Part shown: positions 60,225 to 64,000 of the stretch, one piece after another
How the letters are laid out: every line of letters begins with the position of its first letter
Numbering within the stretch: the first letter of the stretch is position 1
Assembly: GCA_033239525.1 (NCBI GenBank)
Contig: BSYO01000005.1
Location: forward strand, 27,125,341 to 27,189,340
Length of the DNA stretch: 64,000 bases
Direction: 5' to 3'
DNA from: Nepenthes gracilis
Lineage: Eukaryota > Streptophyta > Magnoliopsida > Caryophyllales > Nepenthaceae
The notes under the pieces: generated by a model
The model's database searches: none
Seen by the model: only the letters and a program-made list of their open reading frames with translations
Told to the model about the DNA's origin: nothing
Program-made: the position numbers and the translations under genes

Positions 60225-60745
60225 TAATGTAAAATTTGCGAGGACAAGTGATTTTGTTAAATAAACAATTGTAGATAAGGCTTTGATTCAAAATTTAGTT
60301 GACACAAAAGATTCAATCGACAAGGAAAAAATAACAATGAAGGGATGATGATTCTCTCATTTTGCTTCCCCATTTTGTTGTGGAGTCTAAAGACATTAAC
60401 ATTAGTAAATAAATCTTTTGTGTCTAAAGAAGCCTGAAAATTATTCAACATATATTCATCTCCAGAGTCGGAGCATAGGATTTTAATACATGTAAAATTT
60501 GTGAGGTCCAGTGATTTTGTTAAATAAATAACCGTAGACAAGGTTTCAACCCAAAATTTAGTTATCACAAAAATTCATTCGTTAAGGAAAAAATAACATC
60601 CAGTGGATGATGATTTTTACATTATGCTACCCATTTTGTTATAGAGTGTAAGGACATTAACATTGAGAATAAACCTTTCATGTCTAAATAAGCCTAGAAA
60701 TTATTCAACATATATTCATCTCTAGAGCGAGAGCATAGATTTTAA
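60225..60745 (-). repeat. Two-copy duplication inside copia integrase, 262-bp period
   Basis: cccattttgttgtggagtct at 60368 recurs with changes at 60630. Both copies encode the integrase DEYMLNNF text on the minus strand (near 60460 and 60720), so the catalytic region is doubled. Confidence 0.75.
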
Positions 60746-62000
60746 TACTTGTGGAAAATCGTGTCTTGACAAAGCCGACGAAAGCCTAAAAACCGAAAAA
60801 CACTATGGCTTTTGAACGAAGAAAGCATATCCAAGTACAACAATAGTCGTCAATTATTGTAACAAAAAAAATAGACTATGCCTATGAAGCTACATATCAT
60901 GCCCCACACAGCGGTACGAATATTCTCAAAACTTGTAGAGGTATGACTACCATGCAAAGGAAATGGTAGAGCTTTGCTTTTACCAAGTTCATAGGAAGCA
61001 CAATCAGATGACATATTAATATATGAAAATGAAGTTTTATTGTCCATATAACTATGCTTCATAAGATGAGTTAAAATGATAAAATTATGATTGCCCAATT
61101 TTTTTGGCCAAATAGTATCATCATTAGTTGTAACAACATAAGCTTAATAAACAATATTGGGAATAGAAAACTGGAGGGAAAATAGACACCTTACATTGGA
61201 CTATTTTACGGTCAATTTCCTAGACACTTGACCCTATACAAAACAACCATTGCGATTAAGGTGAATTTCATATTTCTTATTGACTACTAACCAATAAAAA
61301 TCAAACTAGTTGGTAATTCTAGTAATACAAATACATTATTTATAAAGGAGCCCTAATTTTCAATTGCGGCAATTGGAAGAGAACTGTAATTAGCAACTTT
61401 GAATATGTTGCTCACCATTATACTTTCAAACGTGTAAGGACTATGTACTATCAGTGATATGATTCAATACTACAGAGTCAACCAACCTAGGAGAAGTGAG
61501 ATTTTCGCTTACCTTGCAGGCCTTAGGCAAAGAAAGTAACACTACCCTTTGTTGTACCAATTCAGGTGTGAGAGGAGGCAAATGAGTTGGTAGAAATGCG
61601 CCGGACAACGTGAAAACTGTGAGCTTGTTGATTCTAGGACTACATGCGGCAATTATTGCTAATATGACTCTCATTTTGTAGTAATTGTAGTACTTCTTGC
61701 TACAATTCTTCGCAATGCATCCGAATTTCTTATAATTTTAACAGTGTTTGAGACTTAAATTTTCATTTTCCCCAAGCAAAATATGCCTCATTAATCATCG
61801 TAGAAGTTCTTATCTCATGTGTCATGCTAAATTGTGTGGCTGGATGTTCTTTTGGAAGAAATTCCTCCCCGCAAACATCCCAAGATGGCATTGAATCATG
61901 ATTCAAATTATGGTCTCAGTTCCTAGTAAACAAATCCCTAAGGCTCTTGGTTGAACTTCTTGTAAAGTTGCAAATGCTGCCGTTGGAAGTATGGGGTGAA

Positions 62001-62869
62001 CTATCCCAATATATTCAATCTACAAATTTAGACATCCAACATAAAATTTTTTAATAGGAAGATTACATTACAGTTAGTTATCTCTAATTCCAATTAGAAT
62101 TTTCGAGTATTATTTTGTTAATTATAGATACACCCGGGATAATTTGACATCTCATTAGAAGTAGTGAGAGATCGAAGATTATTCATCACATGTGGTTCAA
62201 TTAAACCCAGCAACCAATAGACACAATGCAAGTGTTCTTACTTTTGCATTGTTAAAGCTCTTCTGACTCGGTGAAAGCTTTGGATGATACATCTAAATAA
62301 TTCCAGAGTTCTTTTCATTTGACAAGCATTTACATTGGAACTCTCATATGAAGTATTTCTTTCCTTTAAAATAAATAAGAGTTTTTTCTTGACCTTTATA
62401 GAGAAAAGAAGGCTAAACTCAGCACACCTGAAAATCAGCACAAACGATGTGAGGAACATGTGCACCATGTGGGATTTCAAAAATCAGAATAGGAGACACC
62501 AAATAAATGGAGTTTGATGGATTGGTTGGAATCAAAATGGTTCCAGGAATGTGAAACAATCAAATATGCGCATACTTAAAGAGGAAGTAATCAAACTCGA
62601 AGATGAGGATGAATCACTCAAATTTTAACAACTAGAGAACTGATTTTATGAAGATAATCTTTCATAATCTGTGTGAAAACATTAAATAATTGTAATTCAA
62701 AATCTCCATTAGTGGTCACGACACTGCACGATCAGTAATTTAATCACATCTATGATTTAATATCTATCCCAAGATAAGATGACATTGTCCTTTTTAAACT
62801 TGAGTTCTTGTATCTGCTTAAAATTGCTATGCATCATAGAAGTATCTAATTATCTAATTTGCAGAACGA
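62001..62869. other. Sequence upstream of the copia relic, unresolved
   Basis: Probably includes the decayed 5' part of the copia gag on the minus strand, but I cannot align it. No MOR1 exon is seen. Confidence 0.4.
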
Positions 62870-63560
62870 CCATAAAATCACCCTAAAGTCTAGCTAACCA
62901 GCTGCCAAAAGTCTTAACCGAACTCAATATACATGTCGATAACAAAAGTGTTCTAAATTGTAGCTTTCCACATTTCTAAACGTCCAAAGGCTGTTAAACT
63001 AAAAAAAGTATAAAATCCTTCAGGAAACTCCACCAGTCCAACCTCCTTCCAAGTGAGTTTCATGACTACTAATTTGAAATGTGGTGAATTTGGTAAGAGT
63101 AAAATAAAAACTTGGTGAAGTATATATATATGTATGAACATGTGACAAAATATGAAGGATGACAATAATTCACTGCAAATGTATAAAGAAAGCAAATTTC
63201 ATTTGACATGTGTAAAATTCACCCTAAAGTATGGCTAACTAGCTGTTGAAAGTCTTAACCGAACATACTATTCCAGTCGATAACAAAAGTATTCTAAATT
63301 GTAGATTTCCACATTTATTAATGTGGAAAGGCTAATAGACTAAACAACTTATAATATCCTTCAGAGAAACTCCTCCGGTCCAACTTCTTTCCAAGTGAAT
63401 TTTATGCCAACTAATTTGAAATGTGGTGAAATTATAAGAGTAAACTAAAAAGTCAGCAAAGTATATATATAGATATATATGAATATTTGACAAAATATGA
63501 AGGATGATAATAATTCACTACGAATGTATAAGAAAGCAGATTTCATTTGTCATGTGTAAA
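62870..63560. repeat. Two-copy tandem repeat, 341-bp period
   Basis: accctaaagtctagctaacc at 62880 recurs as accctaaagtatggctaact at 63221. The copies share gaagtatatatata and caaaatatgaaggatgacaa with roughly 15 percent divergence, so this is an old duplication. Confidence 0.75.
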
Positions 63561-64000
63561 AATGTAGACAACTAAGAACTAAGGGCCAGTGATAAACCTC
63601 CTCGACAGAGTTGAAACATTGAAGGTCGGACTAAGTTCTTTACCACATAGACGAGACCATATACCACTATTCAAAAGTTGTTGGTGGGCTGACTTGATAT
63701 TATACTTTATAGTCGAGGATAAACACAATTTTCCTAACATGTGCATGTTAGGTATTACAACATCCTTTTACAAACTAATATAATAGGATATGTCCAAAGA
63801 TATTATGTCAATTATCTACAATGGTTAATGCTTAAACAAAAAGAAAACTCTATATAAATGAACAAATTGTCTAGAATTTGGAAGCAAACAACTTGATATA
63901 AACTTTTCTATAGAGCTTTCTTGAAATTCTTTTAGAAGAATGGATGTGCGAGACAATATACTCAATTAATTTTGAGATTCCTTAACAAATTTCATGAACT
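63561..64000. other. AT-rich end of window, no gene seen
   Basis: No coding similarity, including to the missing C-terminal part of MOR1. Confidence 0.5.

Larger units (their letters stand above)
57878..62000 (-). mobile_element. Degenerate Ty1/copia gag-pol, antisense to MOR1
   Basis: Read on the minus strand from high to low coordinates: gag double zinc-knuckle text (NYKKFGCIAKNCSKKYYNYY, about 61745-61685); protease/linker remains; integrase start (LGHHNFI... near 61095 and ELGKSKALPFPLHGS near 60980); integrase core (SDSGDEYMLNNFQASLDTKD, about 60480-60420); hinge (RLSTRITRPPNKYNLS near 59790); RT (NRQEYSLNYEETFA near 59190, LKQSWYELKQ near 58965, VDDIIIT near 58820); RNase H (SKKQDLVL near 58250, HEYPKHIEIHVHFIRDV near 58065); polypurine tract at about 57880. 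Stops and shifts are frequent, so it is dead. No 5' LTR or primer-binding site was found. Confidence 0.85.

Noticed and set aside
57511..62000. Calling a complete copia element with two LTRs
   Set aside because: Only the 3' LTR start has support from the polypurine tract; no 5' LTR, primer-binding site or target duplication was found.

Overview
This is plant nuclear DNA, most likely from a dicot. It is AT-rich and dense with degenerate LTR and LINE retrotransposons. It holds a spliced gene whose exon phases all agree over 39 exons, and a plastid-type polyphenol oxidase locus on the minus strand without obvious conventional introns. The species cannot be named from the sequence.

Two host loci are recognisable. 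(1) A polyphenol oxidase (PPO) copy lies at 5312-7298 on the minus strand. It keeps a chloroplast/thylakoid transit region, both copper-site regions and both C-terminal domain signatures. It is broken by an in-frame TGA where the family has Trp inside the CuA site, and by about 125 bp of almost pure A/T that also shifts the frame near the C-terminus, so I call it a pseudogene. (2) From 29560 on the plus strand runs a MOR1/GEM1-type gene (XMAP215/Dis1 microtubule-associated protein). I could place 39 exons (29560-56498) coding about 1373 residues. They cover TOG1 to TOG4 and most of TOG5. All introns are GT-AG and the reading frame never breaks. The last roughly 600 residues expected from Arabidopsis MOR1 are not in the window; they should lie beyond 64000, or the gene is truncated.

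Layout: 1-5300 AT-rich with a decayed Ty3/gypsy gag-pol fragment (about 750-2430); 5312-7298 PPO pseudogene; 7915-8881 solo LTR with TSD; 8882-15050 AT-rich with one copia-type LTR remnant; 15115-17420 decayed L1-type LINE; 18165-29000 nested LTR remnants, including a clean solo LTR (27682-28562) and a 56-bp plastid trnI-GAU fragment (24149-24204); 29190-56498 MOR1, with a 2430-bp solo LTR and a ~1-kb near-identical tandem duplication in the 9.7-kb intron 18; 56499-64000 an antisense Ty1/copia relic and tandem repeats, lying either in intron 39 or beyond a truncated gene.

The two loci have no evident functional link. I found no operon-like cluster, CRISPR, intact transposon or clearly new system. 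The points most worth following are the broken PPO, the transposon-swollen but apparently functional MOR1 introns, a dispersed ATATCGG-rich repeat, and several near-identical tandem duplications that may be recent events or assembly errors.
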